The translations under genes were made by a program, and so were the position numbers. DNA of 64,000 nucleotides from Ruegeria arenilitoris (GTDB taxonomy: Bacteria > Pseudomonadota > Alphaproteobacteria > Rhodobacterales > Rhodobacteraceae). This document shows positions 16,527 to 24,453 of the stretch, piece after piece (positions within the stretch are counted from its first letter, which is position 1; each line of letters begins with the position of its first letter). The stretch is from assembly GCF_013035315.1 (NCBI RefSeq), contig NZ_WQHP01000003.1, positions 427,856-491,855 of the forward strand. Reading direction: 5' to 3'. Under the pieces are notes generated by a model that worked only from the letters and a program-made list of their open reading frames with translations, ran no database searches and was not told the DNA's origin.

Positions 16527-19500
16527 TTGGATACGTAACCGGCGATGACCTGCAGCAGCTTGAAGGCTGTTGCGGCATCGTTTTCAACCACGGCCAGGAA
16601 TTCTTCCTCACCGATCCGCAGGCAGGACAGCTCGGTTTCGGCAATCATGCTCAAGGCCCGAGGTTCCTTACGGATCAGCCCCAATTCTCCGACCAGAGCA
16701 CCGGGGCCAACTTTTGCAATCAACTGATCCGCTCCGTCGGGCTGCGGCAGGTACAACCCCGCTTCTCCGCCCAGAACCACATAGGCACCGTCGGTTGGCT
16801 GATCATCCTTGAGGAACACGATCTCTCCGGGTCTAGCATCAAACCAGCGCGCACCAAAGGCGAGCAGGCGCAGCTGTCTCCGGTCCAGCCCGGAAAACAG
16901 TGGTGTCTGCTCAAGCGCGCGAAGCTTCCGCGCAAGGTCAGCTGAGGCGGCGCTGTCTTCCTCCACGTCCGCAGGTCCTTCATCCGAGACCACCCGACCT
17001 TGCCGTATTTCGACATACATGTCGAATACGCCGGGATTTTCGAACTGGTCATTCAGATAGATCACGGTCGTATCCGGCAGCAACGCCCGCAGGTTTTTGT
17101 AGACCGCTACCTTCGAGGCCATATCGTAGCTGGCCAGCGCATCCTCAAGGATCAGAATGTCGGGTTTCTTGATCGTCGCGCGCGTAAAGGACAAAGGTTC
17201 AGCAAAGACCGCAGGCAGGTTCTGCCCGCCCAGAGCGACCGGAACATCATAGATCAGTTCGACTACCAGAGGGCGCGCGCCGTTTTCGTTCAGCACATCG
17301 ACGATCAGCTTGCGCGCCTCATCCGAACGCGCGCCGCCGATCTGGCTGACCTTGCCGAACAGCGCGTTTTCCAAAACCGTAAGACCCGGCGCAAACGCCG
17401 TGTTGTCCAGTGGTACGAAGACGTCCAGCAGCCGTTCCAGCAGCTTTTCGGAATGACTGTGACGCAATTCAAGAATGCGGTCCTTCAGGTCATCCGTGAA
17501 GGCCGGGCCGATCTGTTCTGCCGAAATCACGAAAGGCACCGCCAGAAGGTTGGCCAACTGTTCATCGTCCAGCCCCGAGACACCTTCGTTCCGGGTCTTT
17601 TCGACCAACTCGACAGCAGCCTCATAGGTCTGCGCATCAAGCCCCAATTTGCGAAACAGCGGGTGGTCGGTACCATCCAGACCAAAGATCTGGCGCAGCA
17701 TCTCGATCACATCCCGCGTCAGGCTGACCAGAATTTCGTCCAGACCAAATGCGCGCAACTGCTGCAGGAACACCGTTTGCTGTGCCAAAAGCTCTTGGGT
17801 GACGGGCACTTTCGGTGTGGCAAACAGCAGGTTTTCCGCAACCGGCAACGCCGCGTTATAGCAATTGCGATCAAAGATCAGAGCTTGCTGTCCCAGCCCT
17901 GCGTCCTTGACCGCCTGCTGCACAAGCGGGCGCAATTCCACCAGCTTGCGCGCCAGTTCAGGGTGTTCGCCCGCATCAAAGACCTGTTCTGCACCGCGCA
18001 AGAACAGAGCCGCCCCCGAACCCATCCCGTCGATCAGCTTCAGCCACCAGTCGCGCACCTCGTCCGCGCTTTGCAACCCGGCGGTCGTCGGGTCCAGCCA
18101 ATCTGCCTTGAACGGATCCGGGCTGTTTCCGGCACGCAGCGTCTCGGCAAATCCGGGATCATCCGTTTCGCTCGACTGCGGTTTGAACCGCATCGGCATC
18201 ATAACATTGTCGCCCAGCGTGCCCTGGAACATCACCGGCCGGGACGAGGCATAGCCGATCCGCGCGGCCACAACGCCTTGGTGCAGGTCCGACAGGTTGA
18301 GGTCCCCAATCCGGACCCGGCCCGCGCTTGGCAGGATTTCCCGCGTCAACAGCTCGGCCACAGCGCGACGGTCCTCTTCGCTGGGGGCCGCGATCCCGAT
18401 TGTTTGTCCGCTGGCAAAAGTCAGGTTCAGATCGTCCAGCACCTGATTGCCGTCCATGTCACGGACCGAGACATGATCCAGCACAATATCGCCGCTCAGG
18501 CGGGGGCGTGTCTCAGGCTCGCCCTCGAACAGCTTTTCGTCCTGCATGCCTGCCGGCGCAAACCGTTCTGTGACCACTTCCCAGCGCAAGCCCATGTCCT
18601 GTGTCTGGTTGTAATAGGTCAGCAGTTCCTTCCACGGCGAGCTCAGGTCTTTATACGCCGCCAGAGCAGCGACCAGCGCACCCAGCGAAACCGAGCCCTG
18701 CAACACAAGAAGACCACCAACCAGATAGAACATGAACGGCGTCAGCTGCGAGATGAAGTTGTTTATGAACTTCATAAAGAACTTCTTCTGATAGATTTCA
18801 AAGCGGATGCCGAACAGACGGCCCAACTGGTCCGAAATCATCGCGCGGCGATACCGCCACCCGCCATTGGTGCGCAAGGTGGACGCGCCCGCCGCGTTCT
18901 CGCCGATCTGGGCAGCCAGAACCCGGACCTCTTGAATGCGTTTCTTGTTCAGCAGGTTGATCTGTCGCTGTAGTTTCGGGATCAACCAGGCCTGCAATGG
19001 GATCAGCGCAACTGCTGCAAGCCCGAACCAGAAGCTTTGCAGAAACAGAAAAGACAGGATGGTGATCATCTGCCCGGCTTGCAAAACAGGCTGGCTGATC
19101 GCGTCGCCCATCAATCCGCCCATCGGTTCGCTTTCGGCGGTGACCATGGACACCAGCTCACCTTGACTGACCCGCTCGAAATACGGTTGCGGAAACCGCA
19201 GAGCGCGGCTGATCAGGACATAGCGAAACCGACGCAGCATCCGCTCGCTCAACACACCTTTCATCGTGTTGATGCGCATTTTCATCAAGCCATGCGCCAA
19301 GACCGCCATAAGGAACGCGACGCAAAGAATGATCAAAAAGGTCGTCTGCGGCAGGCTGTAGCCCCAGAACTCGACAGTCGGGCTGGTTGCGCCGATCGCA
19401 TCATTGATGATGCGCTTGGGCAGCTCCAGCGTCAGGTACAACAGCGGAAACAGCGTCGAGGTCACGGCCAGCAGGATCAGCTGGTCGCGCTTCGAGTACT

Positions 19501-19531
19501 TCCAAATGAACTGGAAAATTGAACGTTCTAT
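16523..19531 (-). CDS. ABC-exporter-like protein with decayed nucleotide site and C-terminal cNMP-binding domain
   Basis: A product of about 1002 residues. Residues 1-330 form an ABC type-1 exporter membrane domain. A nucleotide-binding-domain-like region follows from about 348. The P-loop position reads GIAAPSEEDR with no GKS/T, and a helical insert of about 270 residues (445-715) interrupts the helical subdomain. The signature is reduced to ALGGQN, Walker B reads ILILEDA and the switch histidine is absent (IYLNDQ). Residues 872-1000 are a cyclic-nucleotide-binding domain with the cassette VGELGLIRKEPRA. Homology to the membrane domain begins at residue 1, but the first standard start (GTG 19465) would cut 22 conserved residues. 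Upstream the frame offers only ATA at 19531, placed eight bases after AGGGG. Transport by ATP hydrolysis is doubtful; a sensor or scaffold role is inference. Confidence 0.85.
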   Translation of the reverse strand: MERSIFQFIWKYSKRDQLILLAVTSTLFPLLYLTLELPKRIINDAIGATSPTVEFWGYSLPQTTFLIILCVAFLMAVLAHGLMKMRINTMKGVLSERMLRRFRYVLISRALRFPQPYFERVSQGELVSMVTAESEPMGGLMGDAISQPVLQAGQMITILSFLFLQSFWFGLAAVALIPLQAWLIPKLQRQINLLNKKRIQEVRVLAAQIGENAAGASTLRTNGGWRYRRAMISDQLGRLFGIRFEIYQKKFFMKFINNFISQLTPFMFYLVGGLLVLQGSVSLGALVAALAAYKDLSSPWKELLTYYNQTQDMGLRWEVVTERFAPAGMQDEKLFEGEPETRPRLSGDIVLDHVSVRDMDGNQVLDDLNLTFASGQTIGIAAPSEEDRRAVAELLTREILPSAGRVRIGDLNLSDLHQGVVAARIGYASSRPVMFQGTLGDNVMMPMRFKPQSSETDDPGFAETLRAGNSPDPFKADWLDPTTAGLQSADEVRDWWLKLIDGMGSGAALFLRGAEQVFDAGEHPELARKLVELRPLVQQAVKDAGLGQQALIFDRNCYNAALPVAENLLFATPKVPVTQELLAQQTVFLQQLRAFGLDEILVSLTRDVIEMLRQIFGLDGTDHPLFRKLGLDAQTYEAAVELVEKTRNEGVSGLDDEQLANLLAVPFVISAEQIGPAFTDDLKDRILELRHSHSEKLLERLLDVFVPLDNTAFAPGLTVLENALFGKVSQIGGARSDEARKLIVDVLNENGARPLVVELIYDVPVALGGQNLPAVFAEPLSFTRATIKKPDILILEDALASYDMASKVAVYKNLRALLPDTTVIYLNDQFENPGVFDMYVEIRQGRVVSDEGPADVEEDSAASADLARKLRALEQTPLFSGLDRRQLRLLAFGARWFDARPGEIVFLKDDQPTDGAYVVLGGEAGLYLPQPDGADQLIAKVGPGALVGELGLIRKEPRALSMIAETELSCLRIGEEEFLAVVENDAATAFKLLQVIAGYVSN

Positions 19532-19733
19532 GGAACCTGCCCCTGCTGCGGATCACCGATCCGATCTTGACGAAAGTGTCGCAAATCCAACACCCCGAAT
19601 TTACCGCAATCCAGTCAAAAGACGCAAACGGTTTCCAATTTGATCAGATAATTGCCGAATGTGAACAAGTTCATTTGCGCATGCTGCCATAAGTGCCTAG
19701 AGTTTGGACTGGGACGATATCGGGAGGACGAAT

Positions 19734-20135
19734 TTGACTGCCAGTATAGGCGCAGTGCTGTTGATGCTCTGCTTATTGCAGATCAAACATATGTTTGCGG
19801 ACTTCTTCCTACAGACCCCGAAAATGTTGGCAGGACGCGGTGAGTATTTTCACCTGGGACGTGCGCAGCATGCGGGTGTGCATGTGGTCGGGTCTGTACT
19901 TGTCTTTTTGATTTTCGGCGCCCCCTGGTCCTTTATTTTGATCATTGCTGCGCTGGAATGGGTCGTTCATTTCAATATCGATTTTGCCAAGGCCAGTTAT
20001 TCCGACAAGAAGCAACTGGTCCCAACACAGGCCGCTTTCTGGCGCGCCGCCGGTCTGGATCAGTTCATGCACAATCTGACCTATATTGCGATGGTATGGG
20101 CCTGGGTTGAATTCGTCGCCGTACCCGTGACCTGA
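19734..20135 (+). CDS. DUF3307 family membrane protein
   Basis: A 133-residue integral membrane protein with the DUF3307 fingerprint KHMFADFFLQTPKM-x-AGRG, in which His and Asp sit in the first membrane segment, followed by two or three further hydrophobic segments (HVVGSVLVFLIFG, FILIIAALEWVVHFNIDF, YIAMVWAWVEFVAVPV). The domain has no established function; elsewhere it occurs near phage-defence or signalling genes, but nothing here points that way. TTG 19734 is preferred because GGGAGGAC lies about six bases upstream; an in-frame TTG at 19704 is possible. Confidence 0.75.
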   Translation: MTASIGAVLLMLCLLQIKHMFADFFLQTPKMLAGRGEYFHLGRAQHAGVHVVGSVLVFLIFGAPWSFILIIAALEWVVHFNIDFAKASYSDKKQLVPTQAAFWRAAGLDQFMHNLTYIAMVWAWVEFVAVPVT

Positions 20136-20136
20136 A

Positions 20137-20868
20137 TCACGCCACGTTCTCCAAAGCACTCAGGCGATATGCCTGAAGCCATTGCCGGTCCAGCTGGTCA
20201 ATCCGAGCTGCATCGAACTGGTCCTCATGGTCCCAATATCGACCAGACGGCACAAAATAGTTTAGTGACGCTTCGACCTGTAAGACCGACCGCATACCCT
20301 TGGTAGATGGCAAACCTGATGACATGAGCGTATCGGGCGTGACGGACGGATAGACCAGTCGGCTGTCCCCTTGCGACAGGCGTACAACCCGACAACCCTG
20401 TGCCGCGCCGAACAGACCCAACCGCGCTGACTTCGCTTCGAGCGAGCGCAGCGTGACATCCGCGCGCAACGGATCGGCGGCACCGGTGCCGTAGAAATGG
20501 GTCTGGCCGGAATTCGGATAAATCATATCGCAACCGAAATAGGCCAAAACGGCCGGTTTCAGCGCCGCAAGGGCCCAATATCCGGCGGTGAACGCCATTG
20601 TGCCACCGGCATACACAAAACCGCCAAACCTGTTTTGCAACGGGACGTAGTCACGCGCCTCGACAATGCTTTGGCCCTGTAACAGGGCATCCGGTCGATT
20701 GTCTTCAGGAAAATCCTCAGGGTGGATCATAAAATCCCAATCAGGGCGAATGCGCCAGGCATTGTTGATCGCCACGATATGGGTGAACGGGGTTCGGGAC
20801 CACTCACGCGCAGCCATCGCAGCCGGAGCGCTCCCAAGTATCAAAACACGATTTTTCGGCTCGGCCAT
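20137..20868 (-). CDS. Unknown soluble protein with Rossmann-like N-terminus
   Basis: A 243-residue protein I cannot assign. The N-terminus (NRVLILGSAPAAMAAREW) is a beta strand plus glycine-rich loop, followed by HIVAINNAWRIRPDWDFMIH, a pattern reminiscent of DUF115/CstII-like glycosyltransferase or MptE-like folds where LGxxPS is followed by a conserved asparagine. A second loop reads AYFGCDMIYPNSGQTHFYG. No signal peptide or membrane span. It overlaps no neighbour and converges with the DUF3307 gene one base apart. A nucleotide-sugar role is only a guess. Confidence 0.65.
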   Translation of the reverse strand: MAEPKNRVLILGSAPAAMAAREWSRTPFTHIVAINNAWRIRPDWDFMIHPEDFPEDNRPDALLQGQSIVEARDYVPLQNRFGGFVYAGGTMAFTAGYWALAALKPAVLAYFGCDMIYPNSGQTHFYGTGAADPLRADVTLRSLEAKSARLGLFGAAQGCRVVRLSQGDSRLVYPSVTPDTLMSSGLPSTKGMRSVLQVEASLNYFVPSGRYWDHEDQFDAARIDQLDRQWLQAYRLSALENVA

Positions 20869-20924
20869 CCTGGGTCCTGCCTATTTTCAGTTCGCAGGAA
20901 GGATAGAGCGTTTTGTTCAGTTAA

Positions 20925-22229
20925 CTACCCCAGAACAGAAAAACTGCTTTCTTCGTTGATGGGACGCTTGCGGGAATAGAACCCAACATCAATCGAACGC
21001 CCGATATAGGGCAGTTCATATTGCAGCGGTTGCGCATCGTGATCCGCGCCGCCCTCGCAGTACTCGATCAAGGCCGTCATCATCTTGCCAGCAATCGGGG
21101 CATTCTTGTACTGGTTCCCGCTGGTGCCGCAGGCCATGTAGAACCCCGGCAGGCTGGATTTGTCATAGATCGGAATCCAGTCGGTCGACGCGTCATACAG
21201 GTCCACCACCCCGCGCGTTTTGGAGGGAATACCGAGGCTGGGTACACGCTGGGCATACCGCATGGCCTGAGTGGTCCACTGGTCGGTGAAGTCGTGGTTG
21301 TAGTGCACGTCATCCTCACACCACTGATGCGGGTCGCATTCCGGGTCTTCTGAGCCGACAAGAATGTGGTTGCCATGTTCGGGGCGGCAGTAGCAGGCGA
21401 TATCGCTGTCCGAAACAATCGTGCCATCGTTTTCAAAATCGAACCCTTCGGGCGCGGGAACGTGGACGACTTCCTGCCGGAGAGGACGTGTTTCAATCGT
21501 CATATCGTCCAGAACGTCGGCCATTTTGTTGATGATGGCCGAGCCGGGACCGGCGACATTCACGACAACCTTCGCATGGATTTCCTCACCCGACGCCAGT
21601 TTGACGCCCGAAACCCGACCCCCGTTGGTCAGGATCTCAACCACCTCAGCCCCCGTGCGCACTTCCGCGCCGTGCTGCTTGGCTGCATCCATCAGGTTTT
21701 GCGCGGACAGCGCCGGATCGGTGACATAGCCCGCCTGCGGCCAGAACACACCGCCGTGCATTTTGCGGCCGTTCGGTTGACCAAATTCCGGGTCGTCCAT
21801 ACGGCGTGCAGGTGCGAAACTGTCTTTGGAATAGATGGGCAGACGTTCACTGACTTTGTCTACCGACCATTCTTCGAACGGGCAATCCAGATCAGCGCTG
21901 TTCTTCATGTGCTTTTCCAGCATGCCATTGGCGTCGGTTTTCATCACCAGACAGCCGGTCTCGCGGAACTGCGCCAGGTTAGCGTCTTCTGGCAGACCAA
22001 GGTATTCAGCCCAATCGCGCCAGTAGTGGTAACCCTCCCAAGCAAATGCCGTCCCGTCGAAGGTCGAATAATGCATCCGAATGATCGCGCAGGACCCCGC
22101 GGTCGAGCCATGGCCAACCTGGCTGTTTCGGTCCAGCGACAGGGTTTTCCAGCCCGCTTTTGCCATTTCAAAGGCGATGGCCGCGCCGATCACACCGGTT
22201 CCGATGATGATTGCGTCAGGTTGGCTCAT
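20925..22229 (-). CDS. FAD-dependent oxidoreductase (DAO/sarcosine oxidase-like)
   Basis: A 434-residue amine-oxidising flavoprotein of the DAO family. The FAD Rossmann loop IIIGTGVIGAAIAFEMAKAG is at residues 7-26, and the substrate-side motif GHGSTAGSCAIIRMHY is where relatives bind FAD. The C-terminus has a second FAD contact (GFYMACGTSGNQYKNAPIAG). Expected chemistry is oxidative N-demethylation or deamination of a small amino acid such as sarcosine. The start at 22229 follows AAGGAG and overlaps the TetR stop by ATGA. Last gene of the DMGDH-mttB-tetR operon, which suggests it handles a later demethylation step. Confidence 0.85.
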   Translation of the reverse strand: MSQPDAIIIGTGVIGAAIAFEMAKAGWKTLSLDRNSQVGHGSTAGSCAIIRMHYSTFDGTAFAWEGYHYWRDWAEYLGLPEDANLAQFRETGCLVMKTDANGMLEKHMKNSADLDCPFEEWSVDKVSERLPIYSKDSFAPARRMDDPEFGQPNGRKMHGGVFWPQAGYVTDPALSAQNLMDAAKQHGAEVRTGAEVVEILTNGGRVSGVKLASGEEIHAKVVVNVAGPGSAIINKMADVLDDMTIETRPLRQEVVHVPAPEGFDFENDGTIVSDSDIACYCRPEHGNHILVGSEDPECDPHQWCEDDVHYNHDFTDQWTTQAMRYAQRVPSLGIPSKTRGVVDLYDASTDWIPIYDKSSLPGFYMACGTSGNQYKNAPIAGKMMTALIEYCEGGADHDAQPLQYELPYIGRSIDVGFYSRKRPINEESSFSVLG

Positions 22230-22900
22230 GAGGGATCTCCTTTCCAATAGCGCATTGAATAGGCGCTGAATTCTTCGACTTCTTCGGGTTTCGGTTCAAC
22301 CCCAGTGAAAACGTAAAGGTAATGCGGAACCATGGCGATCCGCGTCTCCATCGGTTCGTTCAACTGCGCCAGATCGTAGCCGATCTGCATATAGTACAGC
22401 ACTCGTGCGCGGGTTTCGGCCTCGTACTCGGAATAACCGTATCGCGCGAACATCGCGTGCAGAGCCTTTAGCCTGCGCGCATCAGATTGATCCAGCGCCC
22501 GCCGAACTTTGCCAGATTTACGCGCCCAGTCGCGGACGGCAAAATCAAGCGCCGTATCGAACAATGAGGTGTTCACCACGCAGCGATGCACATTGCAGAC
22601 TGCTCCTGTGATCGTCTCCGCAGGGGCCTCGGCCTGCGCGACCAAAGCGGCGGTATTGGTGGCCTGCCAGCGAGCAAGCAACGCATCCAGCAGCTCTTGC
22701 CGAGACTTGAAGTACCAATAGAAAGACGACCGCGACACGGCCATCCGTTCCGCCAGATTCAGCACCTTGATCTGATCCACGCCATCCGAGATCAGAACGT
22801 CCATCGCCACGTTCAGCCAATCATCGCGGGTAACCTTGATGTTGCCGACCAACGGCTCGGCTTCAGGGTCATCCCGGTGCAGGATAGGTTTCGCGTTCAT
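22226..22900 (-). CDS. TetR family transcriptional regulator
   Basis: A 224-residue TetR repressor with the N-terminal helix-turn-helix at residues about 23-70 (RDDWLNVAMDVLISDGVDQI ... RMAVSRSSFYWYFKSRQELL) and an all-helical ligand domain. It is embedded in the operon it probably controls, starting directly after the mttB stop (TGA then ATG, no gap) and overlapping the oxidoreductase start. A long palindrome at 26897-26928, ahead of the first operon gene, is the obvious candidate operator. The inducer is presumably a methylated amine. Confidence 0.88.
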   Translation of the reverse strand: MNAKPILHRDDPEAEPLVGNIKVTRDDWLNVAMDVLISDGVDQIKVLNLAERMAVSRSSFYWYFKSRQELLDALLARWQATNTAALVAQAEAPAETITGAVCNVHRCVVNTSLFDTALDFAVRDWARKSGKVRRALDQSDARRLKALHAMFARYGYSEYEAETRARVLYYMQIGYDLAQLNEPMETRIAMVPHYLYVFTGVEPKPEEVEEFSAYSMRYWKGDPS

Positions 22901-24451
22901 TCAACTCTCCGGCGGTGCGCCGCCTTCAGCGGTACGACGCGCGACAAAGTCCTGCAAGGCTCCGATACGGTCACTGTCACTTGGCGGCGCTTTGAACTCG
23001 CTCAGAATGCCTTTCCAAACACCCGTCGCCCGATGATTGGCATCCACCGACCCGCGTTCGGTCCACGTTCCGAAATTTGCGTAGTCATGCACATGGGGCT
23101 GGTAGAACTCGGTGTTGTACCGCTCCATCGTCTGGCTGGAGGCAAAGAAATGCCCGCTGGGTTCAACCTCGCTTAGCGCCGTGTCGAACCCGATTTCGGC
23201 AGTGCCTGCCTGCGCCCCGGCACAAAGCTCGGCCACCATGTTCAGAACCTCGGCATCGCAGATCATCTTCTCGAAGGACACGGTCAGGCCACCCTCGAGC
23301 CAGCCTGCCGAGTGAATGATCACCGTCGCCCCGGCCATCAGACAACCCCAGAGACCGAACTGGTTTTCATTCGCGGCCTGAACGTCGTTGATGTTCGAGG
23401 CCGAGCCAGCAGCCGAACGCCAAGGCAGGCCCAAGTGCCGCGCCAGTTGCCCCGCTGCCAGCGAGGCCTGAAAATGCGATGGCGTACCGAACGCAGGCGC
23501 ACCTGATTTCATGTCCACGTTGCTGGTGAATGTCCCGTAGCACACAGGCGCACCGGGATTGGTCAGCTGCGTCAGGGTCAGGGCCGCCAATGCCTCGGCA
23601 TGCGACAACGTAATGGCGCCGGCCACTGTGATCGGAGCCATAGCCCCCATCAGTGTGAACGGCGTGATGATCGACATCTGGCCATTCCGCGCAAAATCAA
23701 TCAGACCCTGCGCCATCGGAATGTCCAACGTGCGCGGGCTGTTGGTGTTGATAATCGTGTAGCAATGCGCGCCCGAGCGGAACTCGTCGTCCGACAGACC
23801 GCGCGCGATGGACAGCATTTCAAAGCAATCCATCACCTGCGGGGTGCCACGGGAAAAGAAGAACGGGAATTTGTCCGTCAATTCCATCTGCGCCTGAGTT
23901 GTGAAGTAGTGGCGCAGGTTCGTTGGCACATCCTGCGGCTCGACCTGGGGTGAGATCATCTGAAAGACATCGAAGTGATGAGTGAGTTTCAAGAACTCTA
24001 GGTAATCCTGCCCGGTTGCAGGGCGACGCCCCCGCTCCAGATCCGTTGCGTTCGGGGCCCCTGCCCCCGGCTGGAAAACAAGGCTGCCCAATTCCAGAGT
24101 GAAATCCCGACGACGCGCCCCGGCGTGGCAAGCAATCGACTTGGGGGCCGAGGCGACTGCGGCCTCGACCAGATCGCGCCCGATATAGACCATCTCGGTG
24201 TCTTCATCCACACGCGCGCCCGCTTTACTGAAGATGCGGCGCGCCTCGGGTAGCAGGCATTTGACCCCAAGCTCCTGCAAGGTGCGCAGGGCCGTTTCGT
24301 GCATCTCGGCGATCTGATCCGCCGGAAAAACCTCCATCTGGGGAAACGGATTTCGCAACTGGCGATAGTTCACGTCCCGACTGGGCGCAGGGGCAGCTTC
24401 TGCGCCTCGGCCGCGCCGTCGTCGCCCACGTTCGGATGTTTGACCGATCAT
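22901..24451 (-). CDS. MttB family methyltransferase, non-pyrrolysine
   Basis: A 516-residue MttB-superfamily corrinoid methyltransferase. After a basic, disordered N-terminus (RRRRGRGAEAAPAPS) the TIM barrel starts near residue 35. Conserved stretches include SGAHCYTIINTNSPRTLDIP and ITPFTLMGAMAPITVAGAIT. There is no in-frame TAG in the barrel, so it belongs to the pyrrolysine-free branch, whose known members demethylate quaternary amines such as glycine betaine rather than trimethylamine. No corrinoid protein or reductive activase is encoded in the window. It sits between the DMGDH-like gene (2-bp gap) and tetR (0-bp gap). Confidence 0.88.
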   Translation of the reverse strand: MIGQTSERGRRRRGRGAEAAPAPSRDVNYRQLRNPFPQMEVFPADQIAEMHETALRTLQELGVKCLLPEARRIFSKAGARVDEDTEMVYIGRDLVEAAVASAPKSIACHAGARRRDFTLELGSLVFQPGAGAPNATDLERGRRPATGQDYLEFLKLTHHFDVFQMISPQVEPQDVPTNLRHYFTTQAQMELTDKFPFFFSRGTPQVMDCFEMLSIARGLSDDEFRSGAHCYTIINTNSPRTLDIPMAQGLIDFARNGQMSIITPFTLMGAMAPITVAGAITLSHAEALAALTLTQLTNPGAPVCYGTFTSNVDMKSGAPAFGTPSHFQASLAAGQLARHLGLPWRSAAGSASNINDVQAANENQFGLWGCLMAGATVIIHSAGWLEGGLTVSFEKMICDAEVLNMVAELCAGAQAGTAEIGFDTALSEVEPSGHFFASSQTMERYNTEFYQPHVHDYANFGTWTERGSVDANHRATGVWKGILSEFKAPPSDSDRIGALQDFVARRTAEGGAPPES

Positions 24452-24453
24452 GC

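Noticed and set aside
17000..18973. Open frame of 657 codons on the plus strand opposite the ABC-like gene
   Set aside because: Antisense shadow of a GC-rich gene: composition is skewed (many R, Q, H), there is no recognisable domain, and the minus-strand frame encodes a clear multi-domain protein.
22901..24451. Pyrrolysine-type trimethylamine methyltransferase
   Set aside because: There is no in-frame TAG in the catalytic region and no pyl genes are visible; the protein belongs to the pyrrolysine-free branch.
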